From Lepus europaeus (lineage: Eukaryota; Chordata; Mammalia; Lagomorpha; Leporidae): DNA of 64,000 nt. The stretch is from NCBI RefSeq assembly GCF_033115175.1, contig NC_084828.1, positions 94,675,388 to 94,739,387 on the forward strand, given 5' to 3'. The position numbers were made by a program, and so were the translations under genes. Every line of letters begins with the position of its first letter. The first letter of the stretch is position 1. The notes under the pieces are model-generated. The model did not search any database. It was not told the origin of the DNA and was given only the letters and a program-made list of their open reading frames with translations. Shown one piece after another: positions 1-12,692 of the stretch.

Positions 1-387
1 AGAGGGTTTGGGATGCTTCCGTGAGGTAATACAGGGGAGGGGTGACAGTGGGTGGCACTTGGCTCAGTGGCGCTAGGCAGCTGTTGGCTGTGGAGGTGGT
101 GAAGTTGCTCCTTTTCTCAGAAGACTTAGACCAGCATCTCCCCTGCCCCTCCACTATGGAGCGGTCGCTGTGCTGCTTCTTCTTAGTTGGGACATTGAAG
201 GTCTGCATCTTCCATCTGGATCTTTTGCACGGAGTCCTTCACAGGCTCTGTCTCCAGCCTAAGGCACTCACTTCGCCTAGCATTGGTCATCCCAGAACAG
301 CAGTCCCTGCTCCACACAAAAACCCCGCCAGAGATGTTCTGTCACATTTCCCTCCCCTCCAGGTGGCTTGACAACCTGTTTTCTTCT
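1..387. other. Non-repetitive intronic or intergenic sequence
   Basis: I see no repeat, RNA gene or splice-bounded exon here. Short open frames exist but have no protein-like context. It may be intron of gene A, because the first recognised gene A exon lies far downstream on the same strand. Confidence 0.4.
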
Positions 388-1853
388 TTTTTATTTTTTT
401 CTCCAGAAAACTTATGTAAGGAATACAAAGTCATGCATTTCCTAAGTACAACTTTAGGAACATAGTGATTCTTCCCACCCTCTTCCTCCTCTCTTTCCTA
501 TTCCCATTCTTACATTTTACTAATATCTATTTTCAATTAATTTTATACACATAAGATTAATTCTATACTCAGTAAAGAGTTCAACAAATAGTATGAAAAA
601 AATGTTCATCAACAGTCAAGACAAGGGTTGTTCAAAGTCATTGCATTTCAAAGTGTCAATTTCACATCTATAGATTACCTTTTAGGTGCTCTGTTATCAC
701 AGATCAGGGAGAACATATGGTATTTGTCCTTTTGGGACTGACTTATTTCACTAAGTATGATGTTTTCCAGTTTCAGCTATTTTGTTGCAAATGACTGGAT
801 TTCTTTTTTTTTTTTTTTTTACCACTGTGTAGTATTCCATGGTGTACATAACCCATAATTTCTTTATCCAATCTTCAATTGATGGGCATTTGGGTTGATT
901 CCATGTCTTGGCTATTGTGAATTGAGCTGCGCTAAACATGGGGGTACCTGCAACTCTTTCATATGCTGTTTTCATTTCCTTGGGGTAAATTCCCAGGAGT
1001 GGAATGGTCATATGGCAGGTTGATATTCAGATTTCTATCACGGCTAGTGATCCTAAGCATTTTTTTTTTCATGTGTCTGTTGGCCATTTGGATTTCCTCT
1101 TTTGTAAATGCTTGTTTAAGTCCTTTGCCCTTTTCTTAAGTAGGTTGTTTGTTTTGTTGTTGTGGAGTTTCTTGATCTCTTTATATATTCTTGTTATTAA
1201 TCCTTTATCAGTTGCATGGTTTGCAGATAATTTCTCCCAATCTGTTGGTTGCCTCTTCACTTCCCTGAGTGTTTCTTTTGCAGTACAGAAGCTTCTCAAT
1301 TTGATGTAATCCCATTTGTTAATTTTGGCTTTACTTGTGCTTCTGGTGTCTTTTCTAAGAACTCTTAGCTTATGCCAGTGTCTTGCAGGGTTTCCCCAAT
1401 GTTCTCTAATAATTTGATGGCTTCGGATCATAGATTTAGATCTTTAATCCATATTCAGTAGATTTTTGTGTAAGGTGTAAGGTAGGGCTCTTGCTTCATA
1501 CTCTTGCATGCAGAGATCCAGTTTTCCCAACACCATTTGTTGAAGAGATTGTCCTTGCTCCAGGGATTGATTTTAGCTCCTTTGTCAAAGTTGGTTGTAG
1601 ATGCGTAGGTTGGTTTCTAGCATTTCTTATTCTGTTTCATTGGTCTATCCATCTGTTTTCATACCAGTACCAATCTGTTTTGATTATAACCGCCTTATGG
1701 TATATCTTGAAATCTGGTATTATGATGCTTCTGGCTTTGTTTTTGTTGTATAAGATTGTTTTAGGTATTCGGGGTCTCCTATGTTTCCATATGAATTTCA
1801 GCATCATTTTTTTTCTAAATCTGAGAAGAATTTCCTTGGTACTTTGATTGGTA

Positions 1854-2327
1854 TCACATTGAATCTGTAAATTGCTTTTGGTAGTATGAACATTTTGATG
1901 ATATTGATTCTTCTAATCCATGACTATGGAAGATTTTTCCATTTTTAGTGTCTTCTTCTATTTCTTTCTTTAATGTTTTATAATTCTCATTGTAGAGATA
2001 TTTGACATCACTGGTTAAATTTATTCCAAGGTATTTGATTTTTTTGGTAACTATTATGAATAGGACTGATCTTAGAAGTTCTTTCTCAGCCATGGACTTG
2101 TCTATGTATACAAAGACAAGTTTGATTTTATATCCTGCCATTTTACCAAATGCTTCTATGAGTTCCAGTAGTCTCTTAGTGGAGTCTTTTGGATCTTCTG
2201 TAGATAGAATCATGTCATCTGCAAATAGGAATAGTTTGATTTCTTCCTTCCCAATTTGTATCCCTTTGATTTCTTTTTCTTGCCTAATGGCTCTGGCTAA
2301 AACCTCCAGTACTGTATTGAATAGCAA
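1854..2327 (-). pseudogene. L1 ORF2 reverse-transcriptase fragment (palm)
   Basis: This 157-codon open stretch carries the FADDM variant of the YXDD catalytic box, preceded by the conserved EVLARAIRQ...KGIQIGKEE block. This region normally forms the metal-binding palm of L1 reverse transcriptase. It is out of frame with the flanking ORF2 fragments, so it is a relic of the enclosing L1. Confidence 0.9.
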
Positions 2328-2667
2328 TGGTGAGAATGGGCATCCCTATCTGGTTCTAGATCTCAGTGGGAATGCTTCCAGCTTTTTCCCCATTCAATAG
2401 GATGTTGGCTGTGGTTTGTCATAAATTGCCTTGTGTTGAGGTATGTTCCTTCTATACCCAATTTGCTTAAGTTTTCATCATGAAGGGGTGTTGTATTTTA
2501 TCAGATGCTTTCTCTGCAGCTGTTGAGATAATCATATGGTTTTTGTTCAGCAGTTTGTTAATGTAGTGTATCATATTGATTGATTTGTGAATGTTGAACC
2601 ATCCCTGTATACTAGGGATAAATCCCACTTGGTCCAAGTGGATGATCTTTCTGATATGTTGTTGGAT

Positions 2668-3276
2668 TCAATTGACTAGAATTTTGTTGAGGATTTTTGC
2701 ATCTGTGTTCATTAGGGAAGCTGGTCTGTAGTTCTCTTTCTCTGTTGTATCTTTTTCAGGTTTAAAAATTAAGGTGATGCTGGCTTCATACAAGGAATTT
2801 AGGAGGATTCCCTTCCTTTCAACTGTTTTGAATAGCTTGAAAAGAATTGGAATTAATTCTTTAAATGTCTGGTAGAATTCAGCAATGAAGTTATCCGGTC
2901 CTGGGCTTTTCTTTGCTGGGACAATGTTTATTACTGATGCAACTTCCATTTTGGTTATTGGTCTGTTTAGGTTTTCTGTGTCTTCATGATTCAATTTAGG
3001 TAGGTTATATGTTTCTGGGAATCTATCCATTTCTTCTAGGTTTCCCAATTTGTTGGCTACATCTCTTTGAGGTAATTTCTCATGATTCTTTTTATTTTTT
3101 TCTTTCTGTGATGTTACATTTCGTTTTTCATCTCTAGTTTTATTGACTTGATTCTTCTTCCTCTTTTTTTTTTTTTCTTTTTTGGTTAGTTGGGCCAATG
3201 GTGTGTCAATTTTGTTTATTTTTTCAAAAAAACAGTTCTTCATTTTGCTGATCTTTTGTGGTTTTTTTTGTTTCAA
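2668..3276 (-). pseudogene. L1 ORF2 reverse-transcriptase fragment (fingers)
   Basis: This 202-codon open stretch contains the [15 protein letters not shown] block and the [18 protein letters not shown] block that precede the palm in L1 reverse transcriptases. Its N-terminal half is very lysine-rich because it crosses an A-rich tract. It is a broken part of the 388-6,411 element. Confidence 0.9.
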
Positions 3277-3396
3277 TTTTGTTTATTTCTTCTCTAATTT
3301 TAATTATTTCTTCTACCAATTTGAGGTTTGGTTTGCTATTGTTTTTCTAGGTCCTTAGATACATTGATAGCTCATTTATTTGGTGGCTTTCTAATT

Positions 3397-3738
3397 TCAC
3401 CAATTGCTATAAACTTTCCTCTCAACACTGCTGTTGATTTCCAGCTTCATTCCATTGTGGTCAGAGAAGATGCATGGTATGATCCTAGAGAAAGTTCTAC
3501 GCACTGCTGAGAAGAGGGTATATTCTGCATCTGTAGGATGAAAAGTTCTGTAGGTATCCATTAGGTTCATTTGGTCTGTAGTGTCAATTAGCTCTGTTGT
3601 TTCCTTGCTGATTTTCTGCCTGGTTGATCTGTCCATTACTATTGTATGGGAGTGTATGTATCCCTTTATATTCATTAACATTTCTTTTAAACAGCCTGAT
3701 GACCTATAATTAGGTGCATATACATTTACAATAGTCAC
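3397..3738 (-). pseudogene. L1 ORF2 endonuclease fragment
   Basis: The stretch opens with TIVNVYAPN, typical of the APE-like endonuclease of L1 ORF2, and ends with a SDHNGMKLEI block that matches the conserved SDH catalytic motif. The piece is out of frame with neighbouring ORF2 blocks and is inactive as it stands. Confidence 0.88.
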
Positions 3739-3984
3739 ATCTTCCTATTGAGTTGAACCCTTAATCATTACATAGTGCCCTTCTTTGTCTCTTTTAACAG
3801 TTTTTGTGTTAAAGTCTATTTTGTCTGATATTAGGATGGCTACATCTTTTCTTTCTTTTTTTTTTTTTTTTTTTTGTTTCTGTTAGTATGGAATATCTTT
3901 TTCCATCCTTTCACTTTTAGTCTGCATATATCTTTGCTTATGAAATGTGTTTCTTGTAGGCCGCAAATAGATGTTTTTTGTTTG

Positions 3985-4309
3985 TTTGTTTTTTATTGGA
4001 CAGGTAGAGTTATAGACAGTGAGAGAGAGAGAGAAAGACAGAGAGAAAGGTCTGCCTTCTGTTGATTCACTCCCCAAATGGTTGCTACGGCTAGAACTAT
4101 GCTGATCCGAAGCCAGGAGCCAGGTGCTTCTTCCTGGTCTCCCACAAGGGTGCAGGCACCCAAGCACTTGGGCCATCCTCCACTGCCTTCCCAGGCCACA
4201 GCAGAGAGCTGGAGTGGAAGAGGAGCAGCCGGGACTGGAACCCGGCGCCCATCTGGGATGCCAGCGCCCCAGGCGGAGGATTAACCAAATGAGCCATGGT
4301 GCCAGCTCC
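3985..4309 (-). mobile_element. C-SINE inserted in the L1
   Basis: A lagomorph C-SINE in antisense orientation: T-rich tail, GAGA tract, then body ending in GCCAGCTCC. The flanks repeat a T/G-rich target (ATGTTTTTTGTTTG on the left, ATGGGTTTTGTTTT on the right). It splits the start of L1 ORF2 and so is younger than the L1. Confidence 0.92.
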
Positions 4310-4678
4310 AATGGGTTTTGTTTTTTAATCCATTCAGCCAGTCTGTATCTTTTAACTGGAGAATTGAGGCCATTTATATTCAACATGACTAGTGATAAAT
4401 AACAACTTTGCTCAGCCATTTTTCCATAAATATTCCTATTTTTTACATTGAATTTCCTTTGTACTTTTACTGGGAGATTTTATCTCTTCACCTTTTTTCA
4501 TAGTGATGACCATGTGTCTGTATTTTTGTGTGTAGCACATCCTTAAGCATCTTTTGTAAGGCTGGAAGAGTGGTAACAAATTTTTCAGTGTCTGTCTTGG
4601 AAGGTCTTTATTTCCCCTTCATTCATAAATGAGAGCTTTGCAGGGTACAGTATTCTGAGTTGACAGTTTTTTCTTCTT

Positions 4679-5222
4679 TTTTTTTTAACTTTTATTTAAT
4701 GAATATAAATTTCCAGTGTACAGCTTATGGATTACAATGGCTTCCCCCTCCCATAACTTCCTTCCCACCCGCAACCCTCCCCTCTCCCGCTCCCTCTCCC
4801 CTTCCATTTGCATCAAGATTCATTTTCAATTCTCTTTATATATAGAAGATCAATTTAGTATAAAGATTTCAACAGTTTGCACCCACATAGAAACACAAAG
4901 TAAAACATACTATTTGAGTACTAGTTATAGCATTAAATCAAAATGTACAGCACATTAAGGACAGAGATCCCACATGAGGAGCAAGTGCATAGTGGCTCCT
5001 GTTGTTGACCCAACACATTGACACTCTAGTTTATGGCGCCAGTAACCACCCTAGGCTCCCATCATGAGTTGCCAAGGCTATGGAAGCCTTCCAAGTTTGC
5101 CGACTCTGATCACATTTAGACAAGGTCATAAAAGACAGAGTGAGGATAGTAACCAATGATCCTAAGAGTGGCATTTACCAGGTTTGAACAATTATACAGC
5201 ATTAAGTGGGGAAGAGGACCAT
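4679..5222 (-). mobile_element. Young 5'-truncated L1 (3' UTR only) nested in older L1
   Basis: About 540 bp of rabbit-type L1 3' UTR in antisense orientation, beginning with its T tract. It is flanked by near-identical target duplications, CAGTTTTTTCTTCTT at 4,664-4,678 and CAGTTTTTTTCTTCTT at 5,223-5,238, differing by one T. No coding part was inserted. It interrupts the ORF1/ORF2 junction of the older L1. Confidence 0.9.
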
Positions 5223-5255
5223 CAGTTTTTTTCTTCTTAAGACATGGAATATATC

Positions 5256-5486
5256 TCACCATTCTCTCCTAGCCTGAAGGGTTTCTGATGAGAAGTCCGC
5301 TATGAGTCTAATTGGAGATCCTCTGAAAGTAACCTGGCATTTCTGTCTTGCACATTTTAGAATCTTTTCTTTATGTTTTACTGTGGAGAGTTTGACTACA
5401 GTGTGTCGTGATGAAGATCTTTTCTGGTCATGTCTATTAGGAGTTCTGTGTGATTTCTGTACCTGGACATCCCTTTCTTTTTCCAA
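5256..5486 (-). pseudogene. L1 ORF1 C-terminal fragment
   Basis: The block GSPIRLIADFSSETLQARR matches the C-terminal domain of the L1 ORF1 nucleic-acid-binding protein. It lies between the young L1 insertion and a degenerate coiled-coil region, and has no intact start. It belongs to the enclosing minus-strand L1. Confidence 0.85.
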
Positions 5487-6411
5487 ACTGGGGAAATTTT
5501 CTGAAATTATTTCATTAAAAAGGCCTTCTAATCCATTCTCTCATTCTAGACCTTGAGGAACTCCTAAGATGCATATGTTGGGTCATTTGCTAGTATCCCA
5601 TAAATCTCCAACACTGTTTTTCACTTTTCTGATTTCTTCTTTTTTTTTTTTTCTTTTTGGTCTGACTGTAAAATTCCCAGAGATTTGTCTTCTTACTCAG
5701 ATATTCTTTCTCCTGCCTCACCAAGTCTGTTCTTAAGGCTTTCCACCTCATTTCTTATTTTTCTGCTGAATTCTTCATTTCCAATATTTTATTTTGATTT
5801 TTCTTTAAAATCTCAATTTTGTGAGAAAAATTTACATTCATATCCTGTATGGATTCTTTAGTTCATGAACTTGCTCTGATTACTTCTAAGTAATCTGATC
5901 AATGTTTTAAATGCTATTTCTGGTGTTTTCATCAATCTCTTTTTCTTCATGTTCTAGTATTGAAGTGCTGTGTTCTTTTGGGGGCGTCATGTTGTCTTCT
6001 GTATTCTTGTTTGTGGAATTGTTGTGTTTATTATGAGGCGGTCGTGGAGATATTTGCTGGTTTTTTTCCCCTCCCCCCCTCCCCATGATGGCTTTTATCT
6101 TTGGACTTGCTTCTGTGGCTTAGTGGAGTCTGTTTTCTTCTCTTTTTTTTACCTAATTGCTCTGACCTACAGAGAGTTTCCAGGCACTGGGAAATGAGGG
6201 ATGTTGTGGGGTCAGGTTTGGGAGCAAACTGTGTTGTGGGTGGGATGTCTGCAAAGGGCAGGAGGTGTGGTTGGCTCTGAGCCCTGAGCCAGAATTTCAT
6301 TTTGGGCAAAGGCTTGGATATTAAGTCCCTCTGGGTTGAAACAGCTTGAGGAGTAGCAGAAGTCTGGCTGAGGCCTGTAGCAGATACAGAGAAAGATGTG
6401 AAACACAACTA

Positions 6412-6762
6412 GGCTGCTGTTGTGGCGTGGCGGGGTCAGCCACCACTTGCTACTGACACTGGCATTCCATATGGGTGCCAGTTCAAATGCTAGCTGCTCT
6501 GCTTCCAATCCAGCTGCCTGCTAATGCAGCTGGGAAGGCAGTGAAGGTGGCCCAAGTGCTTGGGCCCCTGCCACTCGCATGGGAGACCTGGATGGAGTTG
6601 CAATGTCCTGGCTTCAGCCTGGCAGAGCCTCCGCCATTGTGGCCGTTTGGGGAATGCATTAGTGAATAGACGATTCTCTCTCTCTTTTCTCATTCTGTAA
6701 CTCTGCCTTTCAAATAAAAATAAATAAATTTCTCCTCCCTCAAAAAAAGAAAAGAAAGCGAG
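6412..6762 (+). mobile_element. C-SINE (older subfamily)
   Basis: A sense C-SINE with a degraded head, a conserved middle (GGCCCAAGTGCTTGGGCC type), a CTCTCTC tract and an AAATAAATAAAT tail ending in an impure A stretch. It sits at the 5' border of the minus-strand L1. Confidence 0.88.
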
Positions 6763-8039
6763 GCCAAGGGAAGAGCAGCAAGCGAGCACAGTAGGAAGAT
6801 GGTCCTCATTCCAATCCTGCTCCTTCGCCATCAGCACATCACAGAAGTGCCCATAGATGGCTCCCAGAACCCATGAGGGACAGGTGATCCTGTGACAGCA
6901 AGATAAGATTCCATACCTCCCACAAACCGGGCTTGACCTCTTGTGTTCATGTGACGAAATGATTAGGGAAGAAAATGTTTGGGTTTTGATTCCAGACATT
7001 ATGTATTGTGGGAAAATAACTAAGGAACAAATAGGCAGAGTTCAGAGTTCCGTGAGTGTCCGTGTGTTCAGGAATAACTCAGTGCTGGTGTTGGTACCAC
7101 CCGTTCTCCGGGAAGCCAGCCTCCAGGGTGGTGGCTGAGCGCCCTTGCTTTCCTCTAGGGAAGCATGGTGTGCCCGGTGAGGCTCTGTGCATCCCCATAG
7201 CCTCGTTGATTGTCTTCCTTCCAGTGGATGTAATTAGAGCTCTCCCTTCCACCACATCTGCGAGCTGCTGAGCTTTGAAATGCGCTGGTGCACTGTGTCA
7301 GCCCTGCCTCCCTGTCCCCAGGGCCCTCAGAGACATCAGGACCTCATTTGCCATGGCTTCACTTTACTGCAGAGTGCCACGAGGTCATTTCCAGGGCTGT
7401 CACTGTTTCTTCCTCTGATGTTCAGCTGCAGTTTAATTTTCAGCTCTTATCACTGGACTTCATTACACGGGAAGAAGGGAATTTGCTTTAGCAGATAGCA
7501 TCAAATGCTTCTTTCCTTCTGCAATTGGAAAACTGGTTTTAATCAATTCCATGCTGGGGGTTAGACGGTCTGGGTCTGCCGAGGAGTTTGCTCTATATTT
7601 ATGGATTTGCAAGACTAAGATGCTGTTCAAATGTTGTTGCTTCTTCTCTTATGTTGTGTATGACACAGTTTTGGCAAATCGGTCTCCCTGCCTGATTTCT
7701 GATGACTGGGGCTATTATTTCTCTCCAAGGCTACCGTAAGTCTTTGTGATGTGATTAGTTGGTGGCCCTAGTTTCCTTCTGAGTGTGCAAAGCCATGATT
7801 AGCTTCAGTAATCATTACTGGCTGACTTGGAACTTTCATTCCCTAAATGTACATGGTCTTCTGGTCCCTGTATCTTCCCTAGATGGTAGAGTGTGGTCCA
7901 GCGTGGCACTGCCCCAGCATGAACAGGAGCATAGACCCAGAAGAGCCCTATAACCTGCTGAGGTCAGACGGGGAGCTGGTGGCAGGAGAGCTCAGGCTTC
8001 CTGTATCTTTTCTACTGGACCTACTGCCCCAGGGGTGTC

Positions 8040-8165
8040 TCATTCCAACACCAGTTATGCAAAGTAGAGCTTTACAGACAAAGAACCTGAGACTGAGAGC
8101 AGTTGAATACCTCACCCAGGGCGACTCAGCTGGTTGCAGGCAGACAGCCACGTTAGGACGAGGAC
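8040..8165 (+). mobile_element. MIR (ancient mammalian tRNA-derived SINE) fragment
   Basis: The core reads TTTACAGACAAAGAACCTGA, continuing to a CTCACCCAGGGCGACTCAGC segment. This matches the MIR core pattern of 'acagatgaggaaactgaggc ... cttgcccaaggtcacacagc'. It is strongly diverged, as expected for a repeat older than placental radiation. Confidence 0.6.
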
Positions 8166-8245
8166 TGGACGACCTCTCTGGCTCTACTGGCTCTGTGTGC
8201 TGTACCCGAAGGTCCTCCTGGGCCTGCGGTTAACAGCACCTAATG

Positions 8246-8420
8246 AGAAGGAACAAAGCCCCGGGCATCTGCTGCGTGCTCTGCACGCACGGCCTTCGGT
8301 CATCTTCTCAGCTACTGTACATGGGATCACTCTCGCCATTACCCCTACGTTACAGGAAAAAAGAAAGGAAAACAATCCAGCCCAGGGACAACAGGCAGCT
8401 TGCTAATGGTCATGCTGCTG
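8246..8420 (+). mobile_element. Possible second MIR fragment
   Basis: A 'GCATCTGCTGCGTGCTCTGC ... CATTACCCCTACGTTACAGG' layout resembles the MIR 5' region and core. The end is poorly matched, so this is tentative. Confidence 0.35.
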
Positions 8421-10975
8421 CGATCGCCAGAGCCGTGGTCAGGCTCAGGCGGATGAGCCCTGGAGCGCTGGCTGTTGTCCACCAGCCTCTGCAGTTCCCA
8501 GGTCCTGCCCACCCCGCAGGCCTCGGTCACACCGATGGGGGGCGCTGCCCTGCGACTGAGCAGGGCAGCTGCAGGAGCTTTTTCGCCACATGTCCCACTG
8601 GCGTGGTAAATGTTACTGCCTTCTAAAAGGGTTGGTACTTACAGTTACTGATGTTTTCTGATGTTTTAAAATGATTCTCTCCCCAACAGCAGATTATACA
8701 AAATGAAATGGTTATTTTCACTGAGATATAGGACAGTTATGCCCGATATAACAGAGAACCTTTTTTAAAGTACAAGTTCTGGAAAATGAGAAGACAAATG
8801 CCAGTGATTTCACATGAGGCCAGGAGAGCCATTTGCTGCCTGCTGCTGCACCTGCAATGGATAGTTGAAAATAAACCAGAGCATAGGATTATTGAGTGGA
8901 CGTTTGTTGAGTGTTTTCTGGATGCAGAGCATTGAAAATTCAAGGGTGAATGAGATCCAGTACTGATTCGGAATTCTGGCTCTTCTGAGAACGGGGGAGG
9001 AAGAGAAATCACTCCAGTGTGGTGAGTGCAGCAGCGTGGCTGTGCCTCAATCGTGTGGAGGCTGGGGGGGACAAACTGGTCCCTTCACAGGACTGGGGAC
9101 TTAGTGAACGCTCGCCAGACAGGGAGCCAGCGAATTCTGTATGTCACTATGTGTGAGACTACAATTTGGACCCTGAAATGTTGTCATTTCAGGATGTTTT
9201 GATGATTTTTCTAGATCATCTTAAGAGCTTATTTCTAACAAGGCCTGCCTGGGCAAAATACGCAATATATGATTATTACACTTCAGTAACCCCTCCAGCT
9301 TTGCTGATTCAACACCGGAGAAGGTGAAGTCTTCTTGTGGGGGTTCAGTTCCCCAGAATCTGTGAGAATTACCCTCCTCTTGTCTCGCTCATATTTGCAC
9401 CCGAGCCTGATAGAGCAGGGACTCCTAGAAGTGAGTCCCAGTTCATGGGTGTGGAGGTGATGGGACAGAAGTGGATGGGCATGTCAGAAGCTGAACCGGG
9501 CCTGCCAAGGGGTCTTTCTCCTCCCCTCCCCCGGCTCCCACCTCTGGAACCCACAGAAATCCCCTCGTGATGTGCAGTCACCCCCTGCCTGCTTCCTGTC
9601 TAAAATGACTCCATCTGCAAGGCCGGGAGCATCTCCCCAGCGACTGCTCTGCACACTTGACCGCAGAGCTGTGAACGTCCTGCAGCGCCTGCTTCCGAGG
9701 GTCGCAGAGCAGCCCCAGCTCTTGTTCCTGAGCTCGGCCTTTGGGTGCCCAGAGCTGTGGCTTGGGCTAGAAGAAACTCGCCTTCAGTTATTCCACACCC
9801 ATGACACGGCCATATCTCCCCGTGTCTGAAAGATGGTATTGTTGGAATCCCCTTCTCTCAGCGTCTCCAGGCAGTTAGGGAGAGCGAGAGCCCAGTGAGC
9901 CCTGTGCGGTTAGACAGGCCTGGGCTGTGGAGCGTGCACAGGCGCATGCATGCACCCCCAGTGGCGGCGTGTTGGAGCCCGCCCTTGCTCCTCCTCGGCT
10001 GGCTCAGCCCTGAGGTGTAAGCCTGCCAATCTGTAAGATTCAAAGGGACAGGCTCGTCCTGCTACGCGTTCTTAACAAGCTTCGCCAAGATGCACGTCAG
10101 CTCAGTGAGTGTTGAAAACAACGCACCTAATGAGGACAGCTTAGGGAAAAAACAGTGCTAATTGGTTGGTTTGGTGCAGTTGAACCAGGAGGAGACAAAA
10201 TACCAGGGACCTGAGAGCGCCCTCTCAGCACGGGGATTCCGTAGGACTAGGACAGCCCTCAGCCCCACGTGGCGGTTCCCGTGGTCAGATTAGAGCCTTG
10301 CTTCTTCAAGTGCAGGTGAGAACCCAAGCCCCGCCCCAGGCCTACTGACGCCCACTGTAACAAGGTCCCTGTGAGTCTGCTGTGAGCTGGGAGGAGGCCG
10401 TGGCACCATCGTGGGAGACGTGTGTGCTTTCTGCCTCGGTGAGCAAACTCCCGGGCCAGGGCTCTTCACCCCGCGCCTGAAATAGACTCCTGGACAGCGA
10501 GAGTTTCCTAGGGGCTTGCGAGCCTGCTTCTGTTTTTAATAGGAGCATTTGCTTCTCGTGAGCTGACACAGCCTTCCCTTTTTTTTTAAATTAGAATTGG
10601 CTTCTGAAATATAGCCCATAGGAGGAAATAAGTGAGGAGATCTAGATTATAAGAAACTGTGTGTCTGTGGGAAATAATGTAAAACCTGGGGTTAAACAGC
10701 ACCTCTGGCTGCCACCAGCACTAGGCGGTTGCTGAGTCTGTGTAGCACACGGTTGGGTTCTGAGCTCCCTGCTCAGAGAAGCAGAAAAGGAAACAGCTGG
10801 TCGCAGGAGCACAGCGTCCAGCCCGGCTGCTGGCCGTGCAGGCTCCGATGGGAGTCGTCCAGGTCTCGGGGCAGCTTTGCTGCATTGCCTAGTACAGTTT
10901 CATGGGTGGGGGGTTTCCCGTTCCTCAGCAGGGATTCAAGGCCCAGGGCTGTTCTACAAAAGCGCCTTATAAAAG

Positions 10976-11272
10976 GAAGACTTTATTTGAAAGGCAGAGT
11001 TACAGAGACAGTGAGAGGTCTTCCATCTGCTGGTTCACTCCCCAGATGGCCACAACAGCTGGGGCTGGGCCAGGAGGAAGTCAGGAGCCAGGAGCTGCTT
11101 CTGGGTCTCCCACGTGAGTGGCAGGGGCCCAAGGACTTGGACCATCTTCCACTGTTTTTCCGGCCATTAGCAGGGAACTGGATTGAAGTGGAGCAGCCGG
11201 GACTGGAGCCAGCACCCATATGGGATGCTGCCGGCAGGGACTTTAACCTGCTACACCACAGCATCAACCCCC
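10976..11272 (-). mobile_element. C-SINE in gene A intron
   Basis: An antisense C-SINE from CTTTATTTGAAAGGCAGAGT through GGGACTGGAGCCAGC to ACCACAGCATCAACCCCC. It is the only lagomorph SINE between 6.8 and 18 kb, upstream of the gene A coding exons and on the opposite strand. Confidence 0.9.
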
Positions 11273-11989
11273 ATCCTCTCTTTTGAGCTCTTTTCTGCAA
11301 CATCAAAGCCCTGACCTTGTCTCTGGGGTACCAGTGAGATCCCAGAAGCCCACGAGGCGGGAGATCCTGCCCACCACAGCACTGTCCACGTGAGCAGCTG
11401 CAGAGGTACTGATTCATGCCAGCCCCACACCACTGAGCCCAGGCCTAGGAGATGAGTAAAACCGACTTTACCTCTGGATAGTCCTGTATAGGATGCTTGC
11501 TGAAGTGGGCTGCCTGCCAGGCCTTGCCTGTGGTGTGGCTTTGCGGGTTTTGAGAGAGAACCATGGACAGCTCACGGGGCACGGCGCACAGTAAGTGCTC
11601 AGCCCATGGTCGCTGCTGTAAGTGCCCTACTTTGCCCTGAGCCACCTCTCTGTCCATGCTGTCGCCTTACACATCCTGGACACAGGTGTGGGTTCCATCA
11701 TGGCACTTGCCTGTCCCCAGCACGTGTCCTGGTACTGCATTTTGTAGCCCCCTCAACCCTACGGCCTGGCCTTGCCCGTGCAGACTCGCGCTTACGTGGA
11801 GCTGTGGCCCCCAGAGCACTATCGCTGGGACCCATCTCACCCAGTGATTTGGCTGTGTGTGCAGTCACGCCCCCATTCGCCGGGGCGCTCTCAACACAGG
11901 GTGAAGAGACGCGTTTTATGAGTCTCAGTCACATACACCAAAACACTTCTGAATGTGCTGTTCGGCCAAGGCTGTCTAAGTTGTGCCAG

Positions 11990-12150
11990 GAAAACCAGCA
12001 CGTACTGAGCGCCTGCCTGGGCCAGGTAGGCCAGTGCCTCATCGGGTGGCATCTCCAGCGGCCGCGCAGGTAAGCACTGCCCCTCTCTCAGGAGGCTCAG
12101 AGAGGGGAGGTGCTTGCCAAGGTCTCTGAGCAGCTCGGGGCCAGGGCCTC
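11990..12150 (+). mobile_element. MIR-like fragment
   Basis: The segment 'GCACGTACTGAGCGCCTGCC' followed by 'GGCTCAGAGAGGGGAGGTGC' and 'CTTGCCAAGGTCTCTGAGCA' follows the order of a MIR element. Divergence is high. Confidence 0.5.
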
Positions 12151-12692
12151 GGACTCCAGAGCCCCCAGCTGCTGGTTCCCGTTTCTTCTCCCTCAGTAGG
12201 AGTTGCTCAGGGCCATGGAGGGGAGAGCAGCGGAATGGGTGTGTTCTGCCCCGGTCACAGGTGTGACAAAGCGGAAGTGTTCTCAGAGCTGGCCAGACGC
12301 CCAGCAGCAGCCTCCACTGGCTGAGACAGGGCAGCGACGGGATTTTCACTGATGATGTGTCCCCCACTCCCCTGTGACCATCACCAAGGGAGGTGGAACA
12401 GCAAGGCCCACGGGCCACGTGCGCTGTACAGGATCGGTGAAGAGGGGCTGAGAGCCCTAGAGGGAGATCACAAATCTGGAAAACCCCAAGGCCACACTAG
12501 ATCAGGGGCCACAGCCGGAGCACCCTGGTGGCAGCACCAGGAAGACCGGAGAGGGGCAGGCCCACTTCCAGTAACTGACTGCGCACAGCGGGCTTTGTCT
12601 TCGGAAGCCCGAAGGAAGCACCGTGTCTGCTTCAGCGTGGCCGTGGACCCAGCCATGTCCTGTTCCTAACCCTCTCGTGTTCTCTTTCTCAG

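Larger units (their letters stand above)
388..6411 (-). mobile_element. LINE-1, near full length but broken (antisense), with nested insertions
   Basis: The element reads on the minus strand: 3' UTR at low coordinates, ORF2 in the middle, ORF1 and 5' UTR at high coordinates. ORF2 survives only as separate open fragments. The N-terminal endonuclease part lies near 4,419-4,310 and 3,738-3,397. The fingers/palm of the reverse transcriptase lie near 3,276-2,668, including a KKSPGPDNF block. The catalytic palm box FADDM lies near 2,230 within 2,327-1,854. The C-terminal part lies near 1,431-1,069. ORF1 C-terminal coding is visible near 5,486-5,256, followed by its coiled-coil-like region up to about 6,000. 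Frameshifts and stops separate all blocks, so no active protein can be made. A C-SINE (3,985-4,309) and a younger L1 3' fragment (4,679-5,222) interrupt it. Confidence 0.92.
6763..10974. other. Intron of gene A (presumed), mostly unique sequence
   Basis: The 4.2-kb stretch holds two MIR-like fragments near 8.04-8.42 kb. I saw no exon with convincing splice sites and protein-like composition. Assignment to a gene A intron is inferred from the downstream same-strand exons. Confidence 0.45.

Noticed and set aside
4078..4402. Several overlapping open frames on both strands near 4.1-4.4 kb
   Set aside because: They lie in the antisense C-SINE. Such frames recur in almost every SINE copy of the window and are not genes.
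1854..6000. Possibility of an active LINE-1
   Set aside because: ORF2 is split by frameshifts, stops, a SINE and another L1 fragment, so it cannot encode a working protein.
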